Assembly (NCBI GenBank): GCA_035048495.1
Contig: CM068551.1
Coordinates: 22,322,248-22,386,247 of the forward strand
Reading direction: 5' to 3'
Length of the DNA stretch: 64,000 nt
Origin: Euptelea pleiosperma
Lineage: Eukaryota; Streptophyta; Magnoliopsida; Ranunculales; Eupteleaceae
Under the pieces are notes generated by a model. It searched no databases, was not told the DNA's origin, and saw only the letters and a program-made list of their open reading frames with translations. A program made the translations under genes and the position numbers. Below, piece by piece: positions 12,427 through 22,193 of this stretch. How positions within the stretch are numbered: position 1 is the first letter of the stretch; the number at the start of each line of letters is the position of its first letter.

Positions 12427-12603
12427 GGAAAAGAGTCCTTTTCCACTCTTTTCCAATGTCTCCAAATCACATCAATGCATCACAAACGTTAAAAACGTTT
12501 GAATCGTGAAGAACAATGGGAAGTGGAAAAAGTGCTTCCTCGAAAATGATAGAATTATTATTAAAATTAATTTTTTTCTCTAATCAAAATATTTTAAAGA
12601 AAT

Positions 12604-12812
12604 GCCACGTGAGGGATATAGATGTTTTGCCCACTCCCTTGGTAGACCTCTCAACAAAATCGTATCCTGATTGGTGATTTCTAGCCGTTGGATTGATAAT
12701 TTAGTTAGCCCTTCCGTTCTAACATTTTTTGTTATTTTGGTCACTCAAATACAATGGTTGGAAATCACGATCAATCAGGCTGATATTTGGTGTGTAGGGC
12801 TACTAATAAGTG
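12604..12812. mobile_element. Fragment of a related foldback MITE
   Basis: GCCACGTGAGG at the left, then CTGATTGGTGATTTCTAGCC and the complementary CGATCAATCAGGCTGAT with a GTAGG block at the right. These are the inner words of families A and B, but the ends are not preserved. Confidence 0.5.
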
Positions 12813-13193
12813 GAGTAGAACTTTGCTGACCCACGGACCAAATACAAGCTACGTGGCATATTCTTAGAGATATAATACGAGCCACGTGGAATTTTCTTAG
12901 AGATATCTGACCATGTGAGTGTTTGGCCCAACGGTGGACCTATAGAATAAAAATTAGCCTGATTAGTGATTACTAAGTGTGGGATTGGAGTCGTTTTCAT
13001 GAGTTGATTTTTACTGAAATTCAAGCATTATTGACCATAATTTGGAGTACAAAGATCTAAAGGTTTGAAATAACTAATCAGGCTGATTTTTAGTAGGTAG
13101 GTCCACTTAAGGATGGGCCAAACATGCATACAGCCACCATCCTCTAAGAGTTGCCACGTGGCTTATATTGGGCACATCGGCAAAGTTTTACTC
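12813..13193. mobile_element. G-box foldback MITE (family A)
   Basis: Ends GAGTAGAACTTTGCTGAC and CGGCAAAGTTTTACTC. The left arm shows a short internal duplication of the G-box end (AGCTACGTGG near 12850 and GAGCCACGTGG near 12880). The right arm has GTTGCCACGTGGCTTATATT. No clear flanking duplication remains. Confidence 0.75.
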
Positions 13194-13926
13194 TAGTGTG
13201 CCATGTGGTATTTTGGAAGGGGAGAACATCAAGGGCAAATCTGAATATTAAATTTTTGGGAATCTTGACATATCCCTCCACGTTATCCTTGAAATTTGAC
13301 ACACATCCCCAATTTGAAAAGCTGACATACGCCCGTGACTTGCTCACTGTCATTTGACCAATGTTGACCTGAGTTGATTATAATTTTTTGGGTAAAATGA
13401 CGAAAATGTCGTTGTCTTCAACCTTGGAACAAAGATTTGGACCAAAATCTTAACCCCAAATCAAAGGGTTGTGGTGGATGGCCGGCCAAAAGATTTCAAT
13501 GGGTTGGTCGCCCATCACTAACAACCAACCCACCGAAGTCTGCTAGCCAGCAGACCACAACTCCGACGAACAATGTAAATGCATTTTTGAATGACAAATC
13601 CAAATTATATTCGAGCTTAACCTATACTGTATATTTTTCCATATGCTGAATTGCTAACTACGATCTAGCAATTCCTAGATCAGTGTGGGTCTCATTTTGC
13701 CATGTATGGATTACGGTCTACATGCTCCACATGAAAAATGGTCCACAAAATTTCTAGCTATGTTGTGTAAATATCCTTGCTAAAACTAGGGAAAAGGTTT
13801 ACAATAGAGGAAGGAACTCACCGCCTACGAGTTTTTCTTACATTTGGCAGGTGAGGTTGCAGCCAAAAAGGTGCCCATGTGCTTTGTCACCTCACCTTCT
13901 CCTTTCAGCTCCAAAAGCCATTGGAG

Positions 13927-14111
13927 CATGGTTCGAGGTCTCGGCCGATCATGTTTTAGATCAGGTGATTCGGATCAGGATCGGCACCCATAGATCCGGT
14001 GAAACCTTGGCCTGTCTTGAGCAAAATAGTCGAGATTTGAGCGAAACGGACCGATTCGATTGGGATTGACGCCCACCAATCCGGCCTTCCATACCAAGAC
14101 TTCGAACCATG
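13927..14111. mobile_element. Palindromic MITE, GATCGG vocabulary
   Basis: Ends CATGGTTCGAGG and CTTCGAACCATG. Flanks CCATTGGAG and CTTTTGGAG match at 7 of 9 bases. The interior is made of CGGATC, GATCGG and CCGATTCG words. Sister copies are at 17197-17370 and 21370-21591. Confidence 0.7.
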
Positions 14112-14331
14112 CTTTTGGAGAGAATACATCCCTTTAATGTATAGAAGTTTTGTAAATAAGAATTTTAAAATTTTAGGATACTTTAGCAACATCCCCTTGA
14201 AATTTGAATGTAATTAGTAATATCCCCTTATACTTTGAAATTTTAGGATACCCCCCTTGACCTAGTTTAACCATCATTGATTCAACTCAATACAACATTG
14301 ATCAAATGACAGTGGACCGAATGGAGGGTGG

Positions 14332-15572
14332 TAGGCCTGTTAATGGATAGTCGAAAATTCGATTCCGTATTCAAAATTTTAGATATTATTCGAAATTTTT
14401 GGATATTGAATTTAGATATGTTTACAACATCCAAAACGATTTCGGATACGGATATCGATATATCCGATCCGATTTCGGTAGCTTACTTATATAAGGATAT
14501 TTTGGTCTTTTAATTAAGTAAAACAAAAACCCTATTTGGTTCGACTGTCATTGAGTTCAAGTTCTTCAAACCCTAACCCCCATCGGCTCGTCTCTCTATC
14601 TCCCTCACTCTCACTCTCACAGATCTCCTTATCTGGTTCATCGGGGGTCAACGATGTGGCTGTTGGGATCCTCTTCAACTCCAGTGACGAGCCACCGCTG
14701 CAACTCGAGGCAGTGCTTTGTTGAAGGCTAAAGATTAAAAGGTATTCTCTCCCTCGGTCTCTCCCTTCCTTAGTCTGATCCCTATCTCTTTTTCTCTCTC
14801 TATCTCCGGTTTGCCACTTCGCCGGTACCCTAAAGGGTACACATAGGACTGTAAAAGACCACAAAAGTGAATAAGGACCGAGTCAATGGTTGAAATCTGA
14901 GATCGCACAAGGTAAGTACCAAACGGCCAAGATCCCCAAGCGGTTAATAGGCTAAGAGGATACGAAGAAAAAGATAATCAAGATTGATCAATGAGCGTGA
15001 AATAGTTGGCAATTAGCATTCTCTCATGCATAAGAGATTGAGTCTGATCTCCTAGTATTTGATTAGGCCATCTTAACCATCGGATTAGGATTCTCTTATT
15101 CACTTGACACTTTGAAAGTGGGTGATTAGTACATCAATATAAATTGATTGCAGATTTTTTTTTTTTTTTAATTAGACTGATTGCAGGTTTTAAAACTATG
15201 GTTTTTGTTGTTTTATATGCTGTTTTCTAAGAGTGAATAGTCAATAAATATTTTTGCAGATCTCTGAAGAGTCTTAGTGACTGATTGATTGAATATCCAA
15301 TATTTGGAAATTCGGATATCGGATATCGGATATCGAATATCAAAATTGTGATGATAAATCGAAGTTTATTAACGGATTTCAGATAGCATTTGAATCCGAT
15401 TTGCTTATCGATCGATCGAATATTGTCGGATGTCCGATAAGAAAATCGAATTCGAATTCAAATATTAGTTTCAATTATCCATCGGATTGGAATTCGAATT
15501 CGGATATTGGTCATTTATTTCAAATTCGGATATACCCCTATTCATATCGATAGGTATATGTTGACAGGCCTA
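14332..15572. mobile_element. Non-autonomous hAT element, 1.24 kb, perfect 8-bp duplication
   Basis: It begins TAGGCCTGTTAA and ends TTGACAGGCCTA (one mismatch between the ends), flanked by perfect 8-bp copies of GAGGGTGG (14324-14331 and 15573-15580). An 8-bp duplication and short TIRs are the hAT signature. Subterminal regions repeat GGATATCGGATATC-like words. The centre (about 14530-14760) differs: a CT-rich leader-like run, an ATG with an open frame, and a donor-like AAAAG|GTATTC. This looks like a captured gene 5' end. No transposase is present. Confidence 0.85.
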
Positions 15573-15847
15573 GAGGGTGGGGAGTTATGTCAAATTTCAA
15601 AGATAACATGGGGATATGTTAAAAATTCCCTAAATTCTTTTTCATGAAGTGGGGACTGGGGATTAAAAGGAGAAAGGTGGAGGGGGGTATCTGATGTTTG
15701 ATACAATTAAATATTAGAAAGGGACGGCGGGTCAGATCACGTGACCAAACCCAGTCATGATCGGAGCAAGTAAAAGTGCGGCCCACAATGGTACCAATTG
15801 TTGAACCCTGTTTTGCCACGTGTCGGTGACCACCCTAGGAAGAGGAA

Positions 15848-16217
15848 GAGTAAAACTTGCATGAAAGCGGGCGGTCATACAAGCCCCAACCGCCTACAAT
15901 ACGAGTCACATGACAAATATTTAGAGAATGCTGACCGTATAGATGTTTGGAAAATCCCTAGATGGATATATAAACCAAAATTTGGTTTGATTGGTGATTT
16001 CAAACCTTTCGATCTTGTATCCCAAATAATGCTCAAATTCCCACAGTTGAAATAAATTGATGAAAATGGCTCTAATCAAATATTTAGAAATCACTAATCA
16101 CGTTTAGTTTTGTTTATAAGTCCATCTAAGGATTAGTCAAAAATCCATACGGTCAGTGTCCTCTACAAAAGTGACACGTGGTTCATATTATGACCGCCGG
16201 TCATGAAAGTTTTACTC
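15848..16217. mobile_element. G-box foldback MITE (family A)
   Basis: Ends GAGTAAAACTTGCATGA and TCATGAAAGTTTTACTC. The left G-box has decayed (GAGTCACATG) and the right one reads GTGACACGTGGTTC. Flanks share GAAGAG. The inner arms contain GACCGTATAGATGTTTGG and its complement. Confidence 0.75.
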
Positions 16218-16390
16218 GAAGAGCACGAGGCTTCATGTTCTCTTCTCACTCTCTCCAGCTTTCCGGCAAGGACCACGTGGACTCCCTCCACGTCACATAT
16301 CCACTAGCCTAGCCCTGGACCCCCCTCTCTCTCTAACTCTCACACTAAATTTTATTTTATTTATTTATTTATTGGGTACCAGTATTTATT

Positions 16391-16753
16391 GGGTCGGGTT
16401 CCGGTGAGCAACAGTTTTGACCAACACCTTGGTGTACCCAAATAGAAGATGAATCAATGGCTGATTTTTGGTGAAGATGGTCTATATGGTGAGGAGATCA
16501 TCCTCACAAAAATTCAAATTATTCTGATATTCATAGACTGGTTTAGAAGTTGAAGAATTATAGACCGTCGATTTTGACTGTTTAACTTGAAAACCACATT
16601 TAATGGGGTTAGAAATTTCAGAATGGGCTGATTTTTTGTTGAGGTTATCTATATGGCGAGGAGATCATCCACACCAAAAATCAGCCATTGATTCATCCTC
16701 TATGAGGGTACACCAAGGTGTTGGTCAAAACTGTTGGTCACCGGAACCGATCC
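16391..16753. mobile_element. Foldback MITE (GGTTCCGGTGA ends)
   Basis: Arms GGGTCGGGTTCCGGTGAGCA and TCACCGGAACCGATCC, followed inward by CAGTTTTGACCAACACCTTG and its complement, enclose AATGGCTGATTTTTGGTG words. The 8-bp flank TATTTATT is present on both sides (16383-16390 and 16754-16761). No coding capacity. Confidence 0.75.
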
Positions 16754-16856
16754 TATTTATTTATTTTTGGCACGGGACCTACTTTTATTGATTGTACAGT
16801 TTGTACTTAAATGTTAAATAAATGTACTCGGTTTTGGAGAAAAAAAACTGAGACGT

Positions 16857-17152
16857 AGATTTTGTATCAAAAGTTTGACAGAAAAATCCTACTAAATGCC
16901 ACGTGGCACATTTTTTTTTACCCACTGACTTCTATTTGTTGGTGGAAGTGGAACTACACACCAAAAATCAGTCTGAACTCATCTGTTCATGAAGCCCGTG
17001 GTGGAAAACTGCTCAAATCTAACGGTTAAAATTTGCCAATCGTGCTGATTTTTAATGCCTAGGTCACATTCATGGCTCAGTTGACCTGTAAGAGTGTGCC
17101 ACATGGCATTTTGGGATTCAATATCAAACTTTTGATACAAAATTCTATATCA
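16857..17152. mobile_element. G-box foldback MITE (family B)
   Basis: Arms TAGATTTTGTATCAAAAGTT and AACTTTTGATACAAAATTCTA. Next inward, TGCCACGTGGCACA faces GTGTGCCACATGGCA. Inner words (CCAAAAATCAG, CTGATTTTTAAT) are shared with family A but the outermost arms differ. Confidence 0.75.
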
Positions 17153-17196
17153 TAGAAAGGTTCCTTGTTTTAAAACCTGACCATCAGTGGAATTAG

Positions 17197-17370
17197 CATG
17201 GTTCGATGTCTCCGCTGATCTCGATGTGGGATCGGCGGATTCGGATAAGGATCGACCCCACCAATCTGAACGATATTGAGGTTTTCTCACCAAGATTGTT
17301 CAGAGCGGGGTGATCCGGACCGAGATCAGCGGCATCAATCCAACCTCCGATCCCGAGACTTCCAACCATG
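17197..17370. mobile_element. Palindromic MITE, GATCGG vocabulary
   Basis: Ends CATGGTTCGATGTC and ACTTCCAACCATG. GAATTAG is repeated just outside each end (17190-17196 and 17372-17378). The interior words are GGATCGG, CGGATTCGG and GATCCGG. Confidence 0.75.
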
Positions 17371-18050
17371 CGAATTAGTGAGCTGGCCAGATGATGGTGC
17401 CAGCTTGCTAAGTTGGTAAGGTTTGTGATTGTTGAAAGTTTGAAACTATAGACTCAGGTTCAAACTCATATTTACCTTTGCGTTACTAATCTCATTAAAA
17501 ACTTGTTTACCACGTGGCAACACCAAAATAACTAAGGCTTACAAAAAAACACCAAAAATAATTTAGTCCAATCAAATAATAGACACAAGAAAACAACCCA
17601 ATCAAATATATGAAGTACTCAAATCTTTCTTATCAAATAATTTTGTCTTGAAAAGGGTTTAAAAAAGTTGGCTCCATGTACGCCACCTCTTTAAGCTGGG
17701 CACCCACATCCAGACAGATTTTTTTTCCCAAAAAAGCCTCCTTCAGTTTGGGCCTTTAGCTCCACCCACCTCACTGCACCCTCCTCCTTCGTCTCCTTTT
17801 TCTCTACTGTAAGTCTCTCTCTTTGGGCCTTTAGCCCGCACGATGCTGAACTACGTACCGTGGGGGCTAAGGGGAGAGAGACATATTGACATATCGGTAA
17901 GGTTTCTTGTCTCTTGCAATGTTATAAGTTATAACTATCCAATTTAGACCTTGCCCTAAATATACCAAAATTTTGAAAGAAAAAAAAAAATTTCAAAAAT
18001 GGTTCCAAACCCAATTTGACCAGATGGACCCTAGTTGATAAGTTTGCGGC
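17371..18050. other. No gene seen
   Basis: Contains a short fragment (about 17670-17710: CCACCTCTTTAAGCTGGGCA) related to the arm of the element at 36139-36889. Otherwise A+T-rich sequence with no recognised feature. Confidence 0.4.
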
Positions 18051-18585
18051 AAATATACATTACGGGAAAAGTTTGAGTATAATTCGGGTTTGTTATTTAA
18101 AAACTCAGAAAAAATGATAATAGCTAGAATATAAGATTTCTCTTCAAAAACTTTTTTTTTTAATAATTCATGAATTATTTGGCTAACCCAAAACATTTGC
18201 CATTTTTCCGAACAATTGACAAAAATTCAGCCATTAATACATATCTAATTAAAAAGAAAAATCATGTATAGTACCTGAATTATTTGCGAAAATTTCCTCG
18301 TCCCCCCCACTTGCCCTAATAGATGTACCGCGACCGACATCCAATTTATGTTGGAGATGATCGTATTTAACTGGAAATTGGTTGGTGCGCATCTAATTGA
18401 CAAAAATTTCCAAGAACAAACTCTGATATTGGGATTGGGATTGGGATTTTGGAAGGCACCTGCATTGCTCGTGTACCCATTATCAAGGATCATGTTCATA
18501 TAGTGACCTGCGAGTGACGCGGAGAGTTGTATTCCCTAACTTTTCTTTCTGGCTCTCCTTTTGTTTTTGATGCCTTGACGAATTT
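18051..18585. repeat. Segmental direct repeat, copy 1
   Basis: About 0.5 kb matching 19781-20270 in the same orientation: aaatatacatta, catgtatagtacctgaatta, ttggaaggcacctgcattgc and gtttttgatgcctt recur in the same order with small indels. Between the copies are a MITE nest and a Helitron. No gene is seen in either copy. Confidence 0.75.
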
Positions 18586-19074
18586 TGAAATATTCAACGA
18601 GACGTTAAATTGATTCATGATTCACCGAGGGATCGGTCTTTTTTATTTCATGGATGTTTAGTTGAATTGCTTTTATTAGTGCAGTATTAAATTTAGTAAT
18701 GATGGATTGATTTTAATGGTTTATATTGATGGAAATTGTTATGTCACTTTAAATTATAGTTGTACCCTTATATTTTATCCTTGTGCCTTAGTCTTGGGTA
18801 CCTGGATCGACTATAAATTACGGGTTGGGTCATGGATCTCGAATTTGGGGTGCGACAGAAATATATCAAATTAATTTGCCCAATTGATTCTTTGGTCACA
18901 ATCTAGTCCAAGAGAATGGATCCAAACCCAAATAGTCAGGCACCTATATTTCTTTTTCATTTTTGTTTTTTCCCATCTTTGTATCTTGTTGGAGAGGGGT
19001 TGTGCCCATGGCATGACCACGGAACACCTGTGACCCGACAAGAGGAGAAGGTACGCATCAATCACCTGAACAAC

Positions 19075-19427
19075 AAGAAAAATTTTGAAGCCATGGATTT
19101 TCGAAGCAGTGGCCAATCACACCACACCACAATCCACTGATGCTTTTGAACAAAACCAAAAATGCTTTTGAACAACGGATTGTGGCGCGATGTGATAAGC
19201 TACCATGGTTTCAAGTTTCTGTAGTGGATGGAACTACTTTGGTTTCGGAATCGAAACTGTTAAAAACCAATTATTTATTCATAAAATGTCATTTGATTTC
19301 AGTCAATTTCAGACCGAAACCCCTGAAACTACCGAAACGTTTTGGTTTCGCCCATGGATGAAATCGAAACGAAACCAATCACTTTGAACCACATTGGCCA
19401 CTGCTTCGCTGCTTCAAAAATTTTCTC
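19075..19427. mobile_element. Foldback MITE (family D, Mutator-type) containing another MITE
   Basis: Ends AAGAAAAATTTTGAAG and CTTCAAAAATTTTCTC, flanked by CTGAACAAC (19066-19074) and CTGAACAAT (19428-19436), 8 of 9 identical. Inner arms contain CAGTGGCCAATCACA and TTTTGAACAACGGATTGTGG. A second element (about 19204-19393, CATGGTTTCAAG...TTTGAACCACA, rich in GGTTTCG and CGAAAC words) interrupts its right arm. Relatives are at 24374-25851 and 43381-43535. Confidence 0.8.
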
Positions 19428-19620
19428 CTGAACAATGGAGCCTTGTGTATGTGATTTCCCTAATCATGATGTTCATGCAATTCTTAACAGTTAAACAAAC
19501 TCATCCAGTCAGACTCATCTGCGTTGCTATATTTTAGACAATTGAGTTAAATCCAATTCACAAGTACTCCACCTTTAATTAAGCAAAAACTCACCATCCT
19601 TTCCTTTTGTGATCGCCCTA

Positions 19621-19779
19621 TCTATATAACAAATCAGTTCAGTTGTCTCCCCTTCTTATAGGTTTCATATATAGATGGCTGAGATCTTATCCACAATTGG
19701 ACGGTGGATCTCAGCCATTAACACCTGATTTGCGGAAATGTTCTGTCGGGGAGTGCCGTGGGTACGGGCCACCCACTAG
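19621..19779 (+). mobile_element. Non-autonomous Helitron, complete, 159 bp
   Basis: It begins TCTATATAACAAATC after an A (19620) and ends in CTAG (19776-19779) before a T (19780), with no target duplication. A 3' hairpin (CCGT-GGGT-ACGG) lies just upstream of the end. TC start, CTRR end, hairpin and A/T insertion are the Helitron signature. Internal GGCTGAGATC and GATCTCAGCC are an inverted pair. No coding capacity, so replication would need a helicase from elsewhere. Confidence 0.85.
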
Positions 19780-19780
19780 T

Positions 19781-20270
19781 AAATATACATTACAAGAAAA
19801 ATTCAAGTTTGTTATTTAAAAATTTTAAAAATTTGATAAATTATAAGATTTCCCTCTTCAAAAACTTATTTTTTTTGAATAATTCATAAATTATTCGCCA
19901 TTTTGCGAACTTTTCATAAAAGTACATGTATAGTACCTGAATTATTTGCAAACTTTTCCTCACCCCACTTGCCGCCTAATAAATGTACCGCGAGTGACGC
20001 GATGATCGTATTTAATTGGGAATTGGCTGGTGGGTATCTAAAATGACAAAAAAAAATGCTAAGAACAAACTCTGATAAAAAGCTCATAACCCACACTTAG
20101 CTAATGGACCCCCCTGTGTTGGGCTTTTGGAAGGCACCTGCATTGCCCGTGTAGCCATTATCAAGGATCATGTTCATACAGTGACCTGGGGGAGTGACGT
20201 GGAGAATTGTACTCCCTAACTTTGCTTTCTTGGCTATTTTCTCCTTGTTTTTGATGCCTTAACGAATTTT
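19781..20270. repeat. Segmental direct repeat, copy 2
   Basis: Second copy of the 18051-18585 segment. It starts one base after the Helitron target T, so the Helitron lies exactly at the left edge of this copy. Shared blocks include tgtaccgcgagtgacgcg and atcaaggatcatgttcata. Confidence 0.75.
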
Positions 20271-21139
20271 CCCACTTTCATACAGAAAGCTCTTTATGTC
20301 CTTGTTTTGGACAAGGAGGTCAACCGCCTCGTCCCCCACTCGAAAAAAGCAGAAATGTAAAATCCGCTTGACGTCGGATTTACACCCCTCGCTTCAAAGA
20401 TGTATGGTTGATGTTTAGTACTCTTGGCGGGACCTACAAAAGGTATTACGAGGCTTAAGTCAGTTTTCTGAAAAAGTAATAATAATTCAGAATGGTCAGT
20501 CGTATCTTAGAAATTGTGGTCAGTATTAATATAGAAGATGGCTTCGGGATTTAAAAAGCGTGATCCATGATATTATATACAAATTCTATGGCTTGACGCC
20601 GGCGTTCGGTGCAGAACAAGTAGCAATTTTATGGTCCTACAGAAATATAACGCAAATTAAATCGGATAATCTTAGCATCAGCTACAAATGCGGGGGACCG
20701 CGGAATGGTACAACTTGTCTCTAGAGATGGAGACCCAATAGCATGGAATCCAATACTTTGTGCGCATCGCGTGGCACATCAAATTCAGGCCCCAAACCCT
20801 CTTAACGGGCTGGTCCGTTTACACCCTTATCCATAGCGGAGGGCTCACTGTATTGGTTTGGTTCGGATACCCATATTTATGACGGTTCCAAGTCCTGTAG
20901 TGTTTCAGTTCTGGTTCAAGTACTAAAAACGTGTGTGGTCCCAGAACCAGATCTACAGGGCCAAGGGCCAGTAATCAATATGATCTACAGCTCTCAGTCT
21001 ACAGGTCAGACAGAAAGGATCCGAATCATGCTGATGTTCACCAAGAGAACTCATTGAAATGGCAGGCATTGAATTTTAAATTTTTTTGCCATGTGACTAT
21101 GCTTTTTTGTCTGAAATTCACTGTACAGGGACAAATTAA
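20271..21139. other. No gene seen
   Basis: Low-similarity intergenic DNA. The plus-strand open frame at 20931-21194 has no recognisable domain and lies beside a foldback, so it is not annotated as a gene. Confidence 0.4.
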
Positions 21140-21625
21140 GGCTCTGTATGGTGATCAACAAAAAGTTTTAAGGAAAAAAGGTTTTTTATGGTAGAAAATG
21201 TTGATATAGAAAAAGTTTACACATTTTGGCTCTGTATGGTTGCCCTAAATAAATTTTCTAGAAATGATATTTGCATATAAATTCCATAAAACTTTATGTA
21301 TCAGCTGCACTTTTTAACATATATACAAACCTTTTTTCTGTAAAACTTTTTGTTGATCACAATACAGAGTTTGGTTCGAAATCTTGGGATAAGAGGCCGG
21401 ATCAGTGGGCTCCAATCTCGATTCGGATCGGTTTGATCCAGAATGGGATTGGGGTATCTCGCCCGAGGCAAAGTGATGCTTCTTTGGGAAACAGTGATTT
21501 CAGGGTGAGAGGATCCAGTTTTAAATCGGATCGGTGGGCTCCGATCCCGATCTGGATCGCCCCAATCCGGAACGGGATCGGCCGAACCACGATACAGAGC
21601 CTTATTCAGGGCAACCGTATACATA
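21140..21625. mobile_element. Foldback MITE with a GATCGG-type MITE inserted at its end
   Basis: GGCTCTGTATGGTGATCAAC (about 21141) faces GTTGATCACAATACAGAG (about 21352-21369). The inner element 21370-21591 (TTTGGTTCGAAATC...GGCCGAACCACG) is flanked by perfect 8-bp ATACAGAG (21362-21369 and 21592-21599), which is itself part of the outer arm. Confidence 0.75.
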
Positions 21626-22193
21626 AGGTGAAAAACTTATGAGCCCCTTTCGATCTGTCACCTCAGTTGCCACGTGCATCGAAATGAATTGGGATTTACC
21701 TATTGGGCATGGAGCTATATTCTTCATTAGAGATTAAAATCCGCCTGCGAAGTAAGGTTGTTCCTCCCTTAAGGAAGTAGCTCAGCATTCCGTGCAGCAG
21801 CGAGGACTGCTAGCAAACAACACCTCAACGGGGTTGCACAAAGACAAAGAAAACTACCTCAAAAACCACACTTTGAATTAAAATATGTATTTTTTCTTGT
21901 CTTTTTGTGGGGTTGCATATGTGCATATCCTTTGGGCGTTGCTTGCTAGCATTCCTCATATTGCAGCTTCAGAAAACACATCTCCCTCCATCCCCCAATC
22001 AAAAATTCCAAATGGGTAATTCGAAAATGGATAGAAGGATTTCAAGCATTATCGAAATAGTCTTAAACAGATCTAATACAACCATAAATAAAATAAAATA
22101 TTAATGCCTTATTACCATCTTTCCCAATCAAATGACCTTCCCAAAGGCATACAACGCACCAAAATTAGTTCAACGCAAGCTTGAAACAACAAT
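21626..22193. other. Downstream region of the BAHD gene, no other gene
   Basis: A+T-rich intergenic DNA that should contain the 3' UTR of the minus-strand BAHD gene ending at 22194. No other feature seen. Confidence 0.4.

Larger units (their letters stand above)
13240..15640. mobile_element. Large degenerate foldback, arm split by a hAT element
   Basis: The left arm (about 13255-13400: GGGAATCTTGACATATCCC, CTTGAAATTTGACA, CTGTCATTTGACCAATGTTG) matches in reverse two separated right-arm pieces (about 14200-14330 and 15581-15640). The right arm is interrupted exactly by the hAT insertion at 14332-15572. The ends are not sharply defined. The interior contains another MITE at 13927-14111 and no gene. 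Confidence 0.6.

Noticed and set aside
14532..14864. 110-codon minus-strand frame
   Set aside because: Lies in the centre of a hAT element and is opposite the strand that looks like a captured gene leader; charged low-complexity product.
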